Position numbers and translations under genes: made by a program
The notes under the pieces: model-generated
The model's input: only the letters and a program-made list of their open reading frames with translations
What the model was told of the DNA's origin: nothing
Database searches by the model: none
Assembly: GCA_002105175.1 (NCBI GenBank)
Contig: MCGE01000022.1
Coordinates: forward strand, 581,781-645,780
Source: Absidia repens
Lineage: Eukaryota > Mucoromycota > Mucoromycetes > Mucorales > Cunninghamellaceae
Direction: 5' to 3'
DNA: 64,000 bases
Part shown: piece by piece, positions 24,977 through 37,365 of the stretch
Layout: every line of letters starts with the position of its first letter
Numbering within the stretch: position 1 is the first letter of the stretch

Positions 24977-24998
24977 CATGTGATTTGCAAATCACATG
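24977..24998. promoter_or_regulatory. 22-bp perfect palindrome with two E-box-like ends upstream of the bHLH gene
   Basis: Two 11-bp arms (CATGTGATTTG and its complement) meet without a spacer. Each end is CATGTG/CACATG, a non-canonical E-box, and the centre is ATTTGCAAAT. It lies about 117-138 bp upstream of the bHLH start codon, a position suited to a dimer-binding operator. Confidence 0.55.
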
Positions 24999-25239
24999 GT
25001 TTTTTCGACACCGTACCACCTTCAATGCTGTCCTTTTTATTTAAAAATATCATATCATTCATTCATCATCACCCATTGGTTGCCATCTATAATAACGATG
25101 AACAATGGTGATCACAAGTAAACATCTTGACTCTTTGCAAATTAGATAACAAAGTGAACGGTCACATGGTGTTTTTTTTTCTCCTACCCCCGTCTAATAA
25201 TTATGGATGGATGGATTGGAATTTTTTTTTCTGATTTTA

Positions 25240-25245
25240 CACGTG
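25240..25245. promoter_or_regulatory. CACGTG E-box upstream of the bHLH gene
   Basis: Canonical palindromic E-box about 380 bp upstream of a gene for a factor of the class that binds this sequence. Function is inferred from motif and position. Confidence 0.4.
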
Positions 25246-25754
25246 CTTGAAAATCACTCCTACTAATAATAGCGCTTGTTCAAGGGAAACCAACCGGCAT
25301 TTTCGGCTTCAATATACAACTGCTTTCAGTCAAATAGTAGTGTATATATATGTTTGCTGTAAATATGTTTGGTGAAAAAGGCTGATACATATCATGAATT
25401 TTATTGGCTGTGACTCATGTAGGTTATTAAAAATCTATTAAAACGTAAAAAAAAAAAAAAAAAAAAAAAAACCATAGCTTGGACCCTATTGTTTTAAGGA
25501 AAAGATCAAAAAGGAAAAAGGCAAATAGACTACAATGTACACATGGTCATATAACAGAAAATATAAAAATGAGAAGATCACATATATTTTATTATGGTCA
25601 AAAAGATATCAATATGGAAAATAAGAGGAAGGGATGGTATAAAAAAGGGACGGTAAAAAAAAAAAGAGGATGAAAGGGGGGTGGTAAACTAAAAACTAAA
25701 ACTAAAAAATAAACAAGCGAGAGGGGGAGAGGGGAGAACCAATCGTGACCACGT

Positions 25755-28700
25755 TCAATGGCCATGATGATACATTTTAACGATTCCATCGGCACCACCG
25801 CTGACCATCCAAGGGAAGGACCGATGATATTGAATGTCCAACACACCTTCATCGCCCTTTTTCCTGTGAGCCGAGAATTCTTGAATGCAGGTCTTGGTCA
25901 TATTCATATCCCACAATCGTATCGAAGAATCATGTCCACCCGACACAAACGTCATACCACTTGGATCCATGTCCAAACTGGTCACCGCATCCAAATGTGC
26001 TGACATCTTATACGTTGATTTGCCACTGTTGATATCAAAGAACTGTACTTGTCGATCTTCGTGTCCTGAAACGATCAACGACATAGTTGGATGACTGACT
26101 ACTTTGTTGATTTGCGTTTTACATGTCGAATCTAAAGTACAATAATAATAAGAAGCGACGAATCAATATGCGTGTCCTCTTTTTTTTTTTTTTTTCTTCC
26201 CCTTCTTTTTCTAAAAAAATAACTTGCGCAAACGTGACTTCAACCCCACTTCACTTACCATAATCGTCATCACTTCCAGTGAAAGTGAGAATAGCTTGAC
26301 CAGTTTCAATATCAAATAATTTGATCTTCGCATTCGTGTAAGACACCACCAGTTTGTTCGTATCGGCAGAACAGAAATCGACACATGTGGGCGCCACTAT
26401 ATAAAAATAAATAAATAAATAAATAAAGAGGAATTGACCAAGACGAGAGGTAAAATTGCTTTTCTTACCATGTAAAGCGTCATTGTATCGATCCTTTTCG
26501 GAGTCGGCATAGTCCCAAGATTGTTTCAAAAGTTCACCATTTCCTTGTGTATCCCATACCTTGACCTTTCCATCAGCAGACGCCGATGCCAAAATGGAGG
26601 AATTCGATGATAATTTGAAGTCCCATATAGCGTCGGTATGACCAATAAACGTAGTGATGTAAAGCGACGGATCCACTGGAGAGAATGTACCGTGTTGTTC
26701 GGAAGGTAGCCGCCAAACGCGAATCGTTGAATCCAAACTTGCTGAATATACCCTGTTTTGTTCACCAGATATAGCCACACTAGTGACGATGTTGCTATGT
26801 CCTCTAAATGTAGCTGTAGCATCCAAATCCTCATGTGCTCTATTATGAAAGTTAATAAATACATATCACACTGTGAGTATAGCATTCGTTTGACTCCCCA
26901 CCCCCTCGTATAAAACTACTTACTTTCTGGTCGTGTTTCCTCCTTCTCTGCCAATAGTTCGTTGTAAATTGATAATCTTGACTGTTCCGTCGTCAGACCC
27001 TGTAGCCACTAGCATATCATTTGGATGGAAAGCAACCGCCCGCACCGAGTCCAAATGGCCCTTGAATGTCATCTTTGTTTTCCATAATTTTGATGTATGT
27101 GTATCATTTTCGCGATCCTGTAAAAAAGAATATGTATCAAGTTGAGTATACTGATAGCTGCTAGGTTTTTCTTTTATTTTATTCATACCTTTGTAGTTGC
27201 ATTAATATCAGAGTAGGTCAAATCCATTTCTTGCGGCTCAGGAGACGACGATCTGGGTACATTTTCTAAATGGTGCAAGTAAAATAAAATCAACATCGCT
27301 TTCTTTTCCTTTTTTCCCCACCTCTTCTCATTGTCGAGTCACTTACTTTTCATCCCCTTGTTTGCATTTCGTAGCATTTTCTGGACCTTTTCATCGGAAA
27401 TTTTGTATTTTTCTTGCATCTTCTTGGACTATAAATAAATCAAATACAAAAAAAAAGATTAAAGAAGTTGATGAGAGAAGTCTGATTAGTTGCCATTCCA
27501 TGATACAAGACGGTGTTTTTTTTTTCTTTTTTTTTTTTTTCTGGCCTATCCTTACCAAACCTTCATTGTCATCTTCCATTAACATTATATTGTCTCGTGT
27601 GATAGGATCCAGTGGCGTATCCGATGAGCTGATATCAGAGGAAGATTGTTGGGCTGCATTGTTTAATATGGCTACTTCATCTACATTGTCTACTGCTGGA
27701 GTTACTGACGTTATTGGTACGAGTGGCTGCTGTTTCCTTGCTGCTTGTATATCATCACCCTCGTCTTCCGTTATCGTCGTCGACGTGGCGTCCTCATCCA
27801 TACTGCGTGTTGTTCCTATTTTGGTGTCAGGCGATCTGGGTTGATAACTATCGTTGTCATTTGTACCGTTGTCATTTTGTGAAGGAGGTTTCGAACGATT
27901 ATTTGATTTTGGTGTTGCTGGTGATTTACTGCTGGTTTGTTTTGTGGACGGTTTTGGAGTAGTTGAGGATGATATGACTGATGATGAACTGATATAAGAT
28001 GTTTGATGTTGTTGTGATGAGGACGGGCGGTCCACTTGTTTTGCGGTGTTTCGTATCGAATTTGCAAAAGTATGGGTGAGTGGCAGTTTACTTGGCATGG
28101 ACGTAAGGTAGTTTATTTCTTGAAGACACCTAAAATAATTAATTATATATTATGCTATTCGTCAATACAGAGGTAAGAGAATAAACTTCTATGAGATTGG
28201 GATAACTTACGTTTTCAAAGCCTGACGACTCCTTTCACGAAGTTTGGTATCAGCAATGGCTTCGACAGTGGGCGTGTTTGGCGATCTAGAAACTGTAGTG
28301 GAGGGTTGGGTCTGCGGATGGAAGTTTGCTATAAAATACATGCATAAAGGAAGTTAGTTGACAAAATCAGCATACCATCACACTAACGAAAGCTTACGTA
28401 TGTCAGTCACGTTCACCTCCACCTTATCATCCAAGACATTCTTAGGGGGTTGTTGGTTGTCTGATCCTATATACCGTTTTCTATATATGTATATAACAAA
28501 ACAAAAATAAGTTTCCTTTAATTCTACGTGTTGTTTATCATTCTTATTTAGGTTCTTACCTTTCCTGCCTTAGAGCATATTCGAGCATTTTCACCCGTTT
28601 GACTAGGTCGCTTTTGAGATTTTCTACGCCTCGTCGTTCACCTTCCAATAATGCAATCCGAGCCTTTTTGTCAAAAGTAAAACGTCAGTATCGCTACAAT

Positions 28701-28856
28701 ATATGTATACAATATATATGTATTGTATGTTACCTTGAGCTCAGCTCGCTCAATAGTCCATTCATTTCGTTCACGTTCAAATCGTCGCCATTCCGCTTGT
28801 AAGTAGTGAAGAACACCTGGTAAGCTATAGTCAACAGGATTGGATTCACCTAGCAT
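25755..28856 (-). CDS. Striatin (STRIPAK scaffold, Pro11/Far8-like)
   Basis: Regulatory B''' subunit of PP2A and scaffold of STRIPAK, which in fungi controls hyphal fusion and development. Eleven exons: 28856-28734, 28663-28560, 28480-28398, 28328-28211, 28129-27556, 27428-27347, 27265-27189, 27117-26924, 26839-26469, 26396-26259, 26131-25755, in frame for 746 residues. The N-terminus has the striatin signature SLPGVLHYLQAEWRRFERER (caveolin-binding motif) and a coiled coil to about residue 85. A long Ser/Thr-rich disordered part with acidic patches follows. From about residue 385 there are WD40 repeats, with endings such as SDDGTVKI, DSTIRVW, DGKVKVWD, AKIKLFD, RQVQFFD, SSIRLWD and DGIVKMY. 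The start is the ATG just before the signature; an upstream non-coding exon is possible because CTAG at that ATG also resembles an acceptor. Confidence 0.93.
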
Positions 28857-30324
28857 GAGAGTAAGCCAACAACAAGTATTGAAGTAATAATATTAATAGT
28901 TGTGATAGCGGATATTCCAAGTAACTAACGGTGATGAGATAAAATAAAATAAAAACAAAACAAAAACGTTAAGGTTAACAATAAGAAGTCTCCTTTTTTT
29001 TTTGCTCTGAGAAAATGATGATCATCGACACCTCCCTGTTTTTTCTTCCTTTTTTTGCAGTTTCAAGACATGAATATACTTACTGAAATTGTACCAGACA
29101 AGCAATAAACGTTTCCTAAATTGATTTTATTAGAGCAAAAAAGTGTTTGTGTTCTAAAGAAAGAAAGGAAGAGAGAAATAGAGAAATTGTGAAAGCAAGA
29201 AAAGAACTGGATCGGGATTTAAATTGCATTTGATCTTTCTTGTAGTGGTCAATATTTTGACACTGGCAAAAATAAAAACCGCCATCAAATCAACAAAATA
29301 AACAATACCCACTGATTTTCTCTCAGGAGACTCTAGTCACTCTAGTATTATCACATACTGATATCTTTGTACAGAATGAAACCGCATTATCTTTTTCATA
29401 ACCCAGGAGACCGCGTTCACGCCAACGATTGGTTAGACTTTGTTTGAAAATCCGGAAAAGAATGCGTGTCCTTCACGCTTGAAAAAGCACTCTCCTTTTC
29501 CTTTCTTTCAGCCATTATAATAGAATTATGCTGCAGCTCTAAAAAAAAAATTGGGTCTCATGGAAAAAGCTAAGGTGTTTTTTTTTCATTTGACAAAAAG
29601 TGTTTGGTCAGGTATTATTGATAGAAGAGGTGAAAAGAAAAGTTTGGTGTGTATGTGTTTTCATATAGATAAAAAGAACTTTTAGCATTTGACACTGGTT
29701 GGTTTTGGACCAAGACCTTTATTAAAGTAGAAAGATTATGCAGGTAAACTGAATACTTTTCATTCCGCGCCAATCGGCATGTGTTTATGTGCTCACTCAC
29801 CGCTTATTTTTTATGCGTCCTTCACTGTCTATTTTTCATAAGTCTACTACTACAATTTTCTAAAACCATTCAAGAAATATTTTTCAACTCTATTTTTTGA
29901 AGGCCATTACTTAAAGTAGACGGAATGCTAAGCACGACAGTTCATCAATGTTGCCTCATACATAACTTTTTCTTTCTTTTATTTTGCACATATAAATGTG
30001 CATTTTTTCTTCTATACTTACATGAACAAGCACTAGTACAGTGTAATTACGGTACGACACAGTAAAGAGTGTGCATAACCACATGGCAATATAAATTACA
30101 GCTATGATCCACAACAACAATGTTGTATCAACAGGAAAGCGAAATTGGATCGTTGTTCTGGGTAACATTGTTCTTCTGATGTGTGCAGACATAGTATATA
30201 TAGCAAGACATGGACATTCTGTAATCGTCGTTTGTGTTGCTTTTATTAAAATTTAAAATTCCATCGCAAAAAAAATCATGGAAATGATCAGAACTGCAGT
30301 TTAGCGAAAGGTTGCAGAAAACAT

Positions 30325-30349
30325 TTAAATTCCGCCCACGTGAAATTTA

Positions 30350-30409
<60 letters not shown>

Positions 30410-30810
30410 TTCCATTTTCTTTTTTTCTTCGTCATTCAACTTTTTTACGGTTATGATGATCTTAGATTAGTGCCAGGACTAGTTTAGAAACGTTTTCAGA
30501 TCAGGGATGACAAGATGCATGGGGAAACCCGTTCATTTTGAATTCAGGATTCAGAACCACCATTAGTTGGTTTTTGGAGCCTTGATCAGTTTAGTTTAGT
30601 GTTTAGTTTGTTCATAGTTGGAATACGTATCTAAATAAAATATGTCTTTTGTGATTGCTTCGATGAAATATGTCCCATAAGTCTCTCTCATGACATGTAC
30701 AATATATTAATTTGTTATTACTACCATCACCCTCCCTTTTGATGAGTGCTGGTCATCGTTGTGTTTCAATAAAAGTATCTCTTGTAATTTTTCTCATTTA
30801 TTTTACAGAA
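30325..30810 (+). repeat. Dispersed repeat family, copy R4 (forward)
   Basis: AAATTCCGCCCACGTGAAAT (CACGTG 30337-30342), (CT)n tract 30356-30406, CATTCAACTT, CCAGGACTAGTTTAGA, GATGCATGGGGAAACCCGTTC (hairpin 30521-30530), CACCATTAGTTGG, a TTTAGTTTAG stretch and AATAAAATATG near 30634. Similarity to R2 continues through TGTTTCAATAAAAGTATCTC near 30762. Confidence 0.85.
30356..30406. repeat. (CT)n microsatellite within repeat copy R4
   Basis: About 24 CT units; it occupies the place of the pyrimidine tract found in every copy of the dispersed repeat. Confidence 0.9.
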
Positions 30811-32133
30811 GACTAGTTACCGTTTTAAAATTGATCCTTTAGATTAGTGCTGACCATTCTTTGAATCTCACATGAATCTCCCTCATCCATCTCTCAATAG
30901 ATCATTCGATAAAATCCGTCGTTATAAAGAATCCCTCTAGTATGTACCAATAGCTTTAATAAAATATGCTTTTTTTTTATTAGACATTCTCTACCTATTT
31001 GATGTGAACATATGCCACTATTGTATCTTTGTGTGTACTCTACTATGATAACTTCCCCCTTTCAAATCCAGGACTGGTTGACAGTCTTAGATCGCTTACT
31101 TTCAATAATGACCATAAATGGATGAGTCGTGCTATGCGTGTAGCCGTCGCTATAGAACATTTTGAATTACTTGATAGCTTATCTATGGCCCATTTGCCCC
31201 TTCCCCACATCTCCACACTTACCCAGATATGAACCACTTTAGCAATAGATATGCTTCTCATCTGTATCTTTCGTTTGACACCTTTCAACAATATTTTTTT
31301 TTCTTCGTCTTCAATATACATGTATAATGGATACATTAATAATAATTGTTGAATACTGGACTTTTTTAGCCCACACGTTTTATCATGCTTTGATTTAAAC
31401 AACTGCTTTAAATTTTTTTGAATACCATAGCCTGACCATTATGCTTCCTTGGATTTCGAGTGGAAGTTGCAAGTTTTCTCGTTCTTTACCTCAGTTTGCG
31501 TATTATTATTATTTTCCCTCTGGAAACGACAATGGCGGTAAATACCTTTTACTGACAATACAGAATGTAGAATTTTTTTCAACGTTTTTTCTTCCAACAA
31601 AGTAAAAATTGAAAATGCAGATCTGGCTATAAATTCACGCTCGGAATGTGGATTTATCCGGTGTAACAAACCAAGATGAAATTTTCACACGGCAAGTTAT
31701 ACTAGTTCGTCTATTGGACAAATCTTAAAAGATAAGCGGTACAAACTAGATAAAGCCTATCACATAAAATACTATCCTCACCCAACGTTACGCGACATCG
31801 TCAAGTTGACCCAGTGAAGTCAAATCGAACCGATAGTCAGAAAAAGAACCCCCATAAGATAGGATAGTAATAAAAAAAAAAAAAAAAAAAAAAAAAACAG
31901 GGACATAGATCAACGTTGATGGTGATCAAATACTATCTGATCTGACAGGTAAAATAAAAATGATGAGAGGTTTCCTTTATTGATTGATAATATACATATA
32001 ATAATGAGTATGAGAGAGCATGTGGATAAAAAAAAAAAAAAAAAAGGGGGATACTAATATAATAATGATACATAATAAATAGGCTATAATACAAAAAAAA
32101 CTAAGAGGCATAAAACCAGAACTAAGAATCTAT

Positions 32134-33945
32134 TCATTGAAGACAGTCTTCCATCAACACGGGATCGACACAAGTTGAATTGACCATGGATTTCAGTAGC
32201 TGATCAGGGGAGCAATGTTCGAAGGATGCACGGTGGTCCAGTCTATCCCACATTTCATGAGCCGCGGCAATGGTTGCTGACGGATGCTGACTCGAGCTAT
32301 AATCATGAGTGGTATCAAATAAAGAAGAAGAGCATGATGATGGTGAAATTGACGCCTGACGATCTTGATGAAGAAGAGGATGGTCTTGTTCATCAGTACA
32401 AGAGAAGTCGAGTGATTCACCAATGGTAGTATCAAAAAAGGATTCCGATGATAACAGTAGGTCAAGTCCATTGCTATATCCCTCTTCCTGTAGCTTGTCT
32501 TCATATATCTTTGGTGTTTGCGGGCAAGATGACACATGTGTTGATGCAGAGATCGGTGATGGTGATGATGGAGGGCTGGAGTGCGATGTTGTCGTTATTG
32601 TGATGGGTGATGATACATTTGCTGGTTCAATAGTAGGCTGTTCATGCGGATAAAGTCGAACAAGTTCCACTGGTGAGCGTTGAGGTTTTGGTGCCAATGG
32701 AGGAGATGCGCTAGATCGATGTTGCTTTTTATGACGGGAGCGCAATGTGGCAGGTGTGCTAACGGAGAAGGTGTACTTCTGTGGTTGTGGTTGTTGTTGC
32801 TGTTGTTGATTCGATGCTGGTGTAGTTGCAATGCTTGGAACCACATTGACAGGATGGGGCGCAAAAGGAGAAACAGGCACCAGGATTTGAGAACGTTCGT
32901 GGTTGTAAATCGATGCAGTAACGTGTAATGAATCAGCGGTGACGGCGGTGGGTATTGAAGCAGAAGTAGGCAAAATAGATCTAAGAGGCTCATTTGCTGT
33001 AAAGAGTTGCTGTTGATGTTGTTGATGTTGTTGTAAAGCGTCCGTCCATTCTTGCACCGGTTTTCCTGGTAGCGAGCTGTGCTGAAGCTGAATCCCTTTC
33101 AAAGCGACGTTTTCGGCTTCCAAGCGATAAACAATAGCCCGTAGTTGATGGTTTTCTTGGAAAAGATGGTTGGTGGCCATTGTATGGGTATCTTGAACCT
33201 GCTTGAGTTTTATTTCAAGCTCCTTGACATACCGTTCTTTACGTTCCCGGAAAGCGCGTTGAGCAGCACGATTTTGGGCCTTTCTTTTCACTTTTGGGTC
33301 ATCGTCCTAAATGAATTAAACAGTAATAATGAATGAGCACGATAGCGACAACGGGAATGTATGAGTGTTAATATCAGAGTTGGTTCACCTACATCAGAGG
33401 GATCTTCATCAGCCAATGGTTTGCGCCCTGGCTTCTTACCATTCATAAAGGAAGAGAAATCGTCGCTGTCTGTAAAGGAAAAAAATAAAATTACTATAGC
33501 TGGACAAATTTGGAGTTGAGAGGATGAATATATGTTTTCCACTTACCTTCATTTTCTTCATCGTCGTTAGAAGGAGGAGAATGAGATTGAATTGAGTGGT
33601 CTAAGAGTAAAAAAAAAAAATATAAAAAAAAAGCGGAAAGAAATAGGTTAGGAATTTGAAATCGTCAAAGATTCAATATTTATAATTACCATGCATAGCC
33701 ACCTTGTGAATATTACTTTGAGAAGATTCATCCACTACTTGATCCCATTTTCGTTTATCATGTGCCGAAGAAATAGATTCCTTGTCATCATCAGCAGCAG
33801 CGGTCATATCTTTGCTCCAAGAATTATCTATAATTTCAGTAGTAGCAGACGATGAGGACGGACCTAATTCTTGACACGGAGGCAAAGTATCAGAGCGAGT
33901 GAGCAAAATGGGTTGATGGTCTTGAGAATTAGTATAATCATCCAT
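32134..33945 (-). CDS. Yap/AP-1-type bZIP transcription factor
   Basis: Four exons, 33945-33690, 33600-33547, 33469-33393 and 33306-32134, encode 519 residues. After an acidic, Ser-rich N-terminus comes KKPGRKP and the bZIP domain, with the basic region KRKAQNRAAQRAFRERKERYV, whose QNRAAQRAFRERK is the Yap/Pap1 signature. A heptad region (LEIKLKQV, LFQENHQLRAIVYRLEAENVAL) follows. The long middle is rich in Gln, Pro and Ser. The C-terminus contains EMWDRL, then three cysteines in FEHCSPDQLLK, NSTCVDPVLME and DCLQ. This resembles the C-terminal cysteine-rich redox domain of Yap1/Pap1, where disulfides mask a nuclear export signal. Oxidative-stress regulation is thus likely but inferred; no N-terminal cysteine-rich domain is evident. 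Confidence 0.9.
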
Positions 33946-34133
33946 TGGAGTGTCTGTAGTTTCTTGTTTTGAAGGCAGTAAGTATGGTCAAGTTAAAGAG
34001 GAGTAAAATATATCAATTCAAAAAGGCAGAAAATCCGGCTAGTGGGATGAAGGCTGTATGATCTAGTCAATTGCGATCGTAAAATGAGGAGAAGAAAGAA
34101 GAAAAAACGGTGAAAAGGAAAAAAAAAAACGAC

Positions 34134-34141
34134 TTTATATA
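34134..34141 (-). promoter_or_regulatory. TATA box of the bZIP gene
   Basis: TATATAAA on the minus strand, 189 bp before the ATG at 33945, in a T-rich upstream region. Confidence 0.4.
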
Positions 34142-34192
34142 AGAAAAAGAGAAACGATGCCTTATTCGTCGTGTGGAAAAAAAAACATTTTA

Positions 34193-34590
34193 TTACCTTG
34201 CCTTACCTATCTCTTGATGAAAGGTTTGCTGGTCTGAGGATAGCAACCTGCTGGCATCGCAAAAAAAAAGGTCATTTCCCCAGTTTTTCCGACTAGATTT
34301 CATTTTTTTTAAGATCTCTATCATCGACCAAAATAGATACAGTCGAGAAAAAAGAAGGAAAGAAAAAAAGAGAAAAAAAGGGAAATTCATGCATACCGCG
34401 TTTTTGCTTCTTTAAAGGAGCAATAGACTTCTTCGTCAACTGTACTTCTTTTGAGCTTGCCCAATGCTTTCAAGGTTTTTTGTATTTTACTTTCCTGCCT
34501 AAAGCTGGAGCGGTGAGATGAAATTCGGGGGTTGGTTTTTTTTAAGGTTTCGAAATCATCTCCGAAGAGTTGACAAATTGATTGGTTCAT
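34193..34590 (-). CDS. Small basic hypothetical protein
   Basis: Proposed two-exon gene, 34590-34397 and 34247-34193, joined by GTATGC...CAG and giving 82 residues. The product starts MNQSICQLFGDDFETLKK, is rich in Lys, Arg and Ser, and contains a helical KIQKTLKALGKLKRS stretch. I do not recognise it. Support is limited to in-frame joining at plausible sites and the two coding-like segments; an additional upstream exon is possible. It lies just upstream of the bZIP gene on the same strand. Confidence 0.4.
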
Positions 34591-35487
34591 ATCCACTTTT
34601 GCTCACTTTATGAAAGCCAACAGATGAAGATAGGTCAATTTGCTCTTTATTTCGTTGTCCACTAGCGTCAAAAGTGATGATAGGTTTTATTTCAATTGGA
34701 ATGAGTTCATTGTCCGCTATAGCTGGTAAAAATTGTGGGGAATATCAGTTAAGGGACCTAAGGATAGAAAATGTATGCTCAATGTACTATATATTTCGAA
34801 AAAAGAAGAAGAAATATAAACAAAAACGATTGAGGATAAAGTTTTATGATATTTGATATTACACACACAGTGAATTACTCGACTTCTTCATAAAATGAAG
34901 GACAAATGGAAGGAGAACACACAACAGAAAGCAGTTGCTGTACGTAAATTCAACGATGATGTTATCTGCCGCCAAGTCCTAAACAGGTACTCATAGAAAC
35001 ACATGGTTCAATGTTCACAAATGCAGTCATGATACAAATTGGGGTGAGCTTAGAAATCAAAAAGCACTAACCTCCCACGATGCAATATATTGTAAACCCC
35101 GTCATAGAAAATTTTTGCCTTTCATGATTTCTCGTGCAAGGTCGCTGTTGCCCAGATATTCCCCAGCGTTTTGATTTTCCTAGCCAAGACCCACTCCCTA
35201 ACTTTCCAATGGAGATACCAATTTGATAAATTTTATCCCGCCTGAAGATAAATATTGGTGCAACAACGCCTGGCGTCAAAACAATAATCATCTACTCCTG
35301 ATAACCCCATTCAAAGATAACACACCATTCTACTGCATTCTTTATTCAAACAGTAACTAGTCACCTTTCTCTCTAAAAAAATCAACCAAGACACCCGGCA
35401 TCAACATACGTAGTCATAAAAATAAATCCATGTATTTTTTATTCAAACATACAATTTCCACTTCATACTATCACTACAAAAAATATT
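34591..35487. other. Intergenic
   Basis: AT-rich with no supported gene; a 74-codon minus-strand frame at 35067-35291 has no codon or splice support. Ends with the 3' flank of the ankyrin gene. Confidence 0.5.
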
Positions 35488-36346
35488 CTAATCGCTAGGT
35501 TGATCGTCACTATCGGATCCGTATTCATCATCATTGGCGATGTCAGCATCATCCTAATTACAGCACCACCCGCCACAAACAGTAAATAAATTTAGCCATA
35601 CTATTTTCATACAAAGTAAGGTCCTTACCATTTCAAAAGCAGCAGTTGATTGAGCTATCAAGTCCCGTAGATCCTTGTTTTTTGGTTGGACCATCATACT
35701 TGGGGTGAGTTTGTTTCGGTTTTCAACCCTGTATAATTATATTGTTAGTAAAATAGAACCATGCAGAAATAAAATAGTAGTGCCTGTGTAGTTGAGAAAG
35801 TCACCACTTGCCACCCTTCACTTACTTGCTATCTGCACCACCTTGCAACAAGATATCCACCATGGCATACGCCAGTTCAATGTCAGTATCTTGATATTCA
35901 ACAGCATAGTGCAATGGTGTGTATCCTTCTAGACGGTTTTTGATGTTCAAGTCAATGTCATCCAAATTGACCAAGAATTCAAGACAGCCCAATGAGCCCG
36001 ATTTTGCCCTAAAAATAGCAGCCAACTGTTTGAGTATTCATGTCATCGCAATTTCGCCGTCATCTTCTCCCTCCCCTCTGCCTTCCCGAAGCTTACGCAA
36101 GATGTGCCGCTGTGTTGCCTGCACCGTCAGTGTATCCAATGTTATAATTGCCACTTTCCAAGATTTCTTCCAAGACATCTTCTTGGTCGTTTCTACAAGC
36201 AGCCATCATGAGTTCATCTGAGCACGCGTACAAGAAAAAAAGATAAAGAGTTATTAGTGTCTATTGAAGCATTGTCATATAAATTCATCATTTACTTATT
36301 TTGATGAAAATAAATACTTACTATTGGAGGCACCTTCGTCTGTCAT
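35488..36346 (-). CDS. Small ankyrin-repeat protein
   Basis: Five exons, 36346-36322, 36217-36097, 36008-35826, 35728-35629 and 35553-35488, in frame for 164 residues. The first exon has only 25 nt. Ankyrin signatures are DELMMAACRNDQEDVLEEIL, GYTDGAGNTAAHLAAKSGSL, GCLEFLVN and the classical EGYTPLHYAVEYQD, followed by MVDILLQGGADSKVENRNKLTP. The tail is acidic (DDADIANDDEYGSDSDDQPSD). Yeast Yar1 and similar small cytosolic ankyrin chaperones have the same size, repeat number and acidic end; Yar1 guards ribosomal protein uS3. A Yar1-like role is a suggestion from architecture only. Confidence 0.85.
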
Positions 36347-37091
36347 TCTAAAATAAGTAACTTGTTGTATATAATAGGTATATGAGGGAAAAGAAATAAA
36401 AAAGGGAAAAGCAAAAAGGCACAGAAGACTTCATTCGAAAGTCGAAAATAGCGGAGATTAAATAAAAGCTAAGACTCAGTAAAGAGCAAAATATAATATA
36501 CTAAATAAAGAGAGAGAGATACATAAAATTGACAGAACTTTTGATAACAACGGTAGGTCTGCAGTGTAGGAGGTGACATACAATAAAACAGTGACACCTT
36601 CAGAAACCAAATATCAAAAAAGGCATTTGTATACGATACATAAAAATAGTATATTTTTCAACAAGCTAGCCACGACGGCTCTGTGAGCAAGCGAAGAGTG
36701 TGAAACTCACAAAACAGCTATAAGAATCAACCTTGTATACTATCAAATGAGTCAGAGTATGGCAACGAAAGGGGCATATTTTATTTTTAAGAATATGGTA
36801 GTTACTAACCTAAGAAAGTGGAGTTCATTGTAGTCAGGGGATCTAACGGGGCAAGCATGAAGAGGTTTAATAAGAGATATGAAGAATGGTCAACGCTGAT
36901 ACAAAAAGCCAGCTCCAAAATGGGCGTTAATATACTGTACAAGGAATGGGAGAGATTACAAAGAGAAAGCTGTTATTGAAGCATAATAGGGATCAGTACT
37001 AATCGGAAGGGTGCGATGGTAATAAAAAAGGAATCTACTGCAAAAGACGTGAGAAAGACAATGGGACACTTTTCATTGAAGCAAGTAAAAA

Positions 37092-37365
37092 GAGACATAA
37101 TTTATTCAACTATGGATATAAACTATAACAATTAATATTAAACTAGGTTAATGAAGGCTCCAACAAACCAACCAATGGTGGTCCGAAATTAAGATTCCAA
37201 AATGAAAGGGCTTCCCCATGCATCTTGTAATCTCTGTTCTCAAACCCTTCTAAACCAGACCTGAAACTATTCTAAGTTCAATATAACCTCAATCAATTGA
37301 ATGTTAAAATAAAAGAAAGAGGGAGAGAAAAAAGAAGAAATTTCACGTGGACGGGATTTGAAAGT
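37092..37365 (-). repeat. Dispersed repeat family, copy R5 (reverse)
   Basis: On the minus strand: CAAATCCCGTCCACGTGAAA (CACGTG 37344-37349), a TTTTCTCTCCCTC tract, CATTCAATTGA, TGCATGGGGAAGCCCTTTCA (hairpin 37208-37217 with GAAG loop), CACCATTGGTTGG and AATAAATTATG near 37100. Confidence 0.8.

Larger units (their letters stand above)
24861..25754. other. bHLH gene promoter and striatin 3' flank
   Basis: Contains the palindrome at 24977-24998, CACATG near 25163, CACGTG at 25240-25245, an A-run of about 25 at 25446-25470 and a G/A-rich stretch at 25660-25740. No gene seen. Confidence 0.55.
28857..32133. other. 3.3-kb intergenic region
   Basis: Holds the striatin promoter, repeat copy R4 with its (CT)n tract, an A-run at about 31869-31897 and the 3' flank of the bZIP gene. 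A 57-codon frame with a hydrophobic stretch starts at 30192 on the minus strand (see rejected). No other gene candidate. Confidence 0.5.

Noticed and set aside
29956..30192. Minus-strand frame with a hydrophobic segment (LLLWIIAVIYIAMWLCTLFT) followed by a GTAAGT donor
   Set aside because: Could be the first exon of a small membrane protein, but no convincing second exon or family match was found in the next several hundred bases.
35067..35291. 74-codon minus-strand frame
   Set aside because: No family resemblance and no plausible start context or exon partners.
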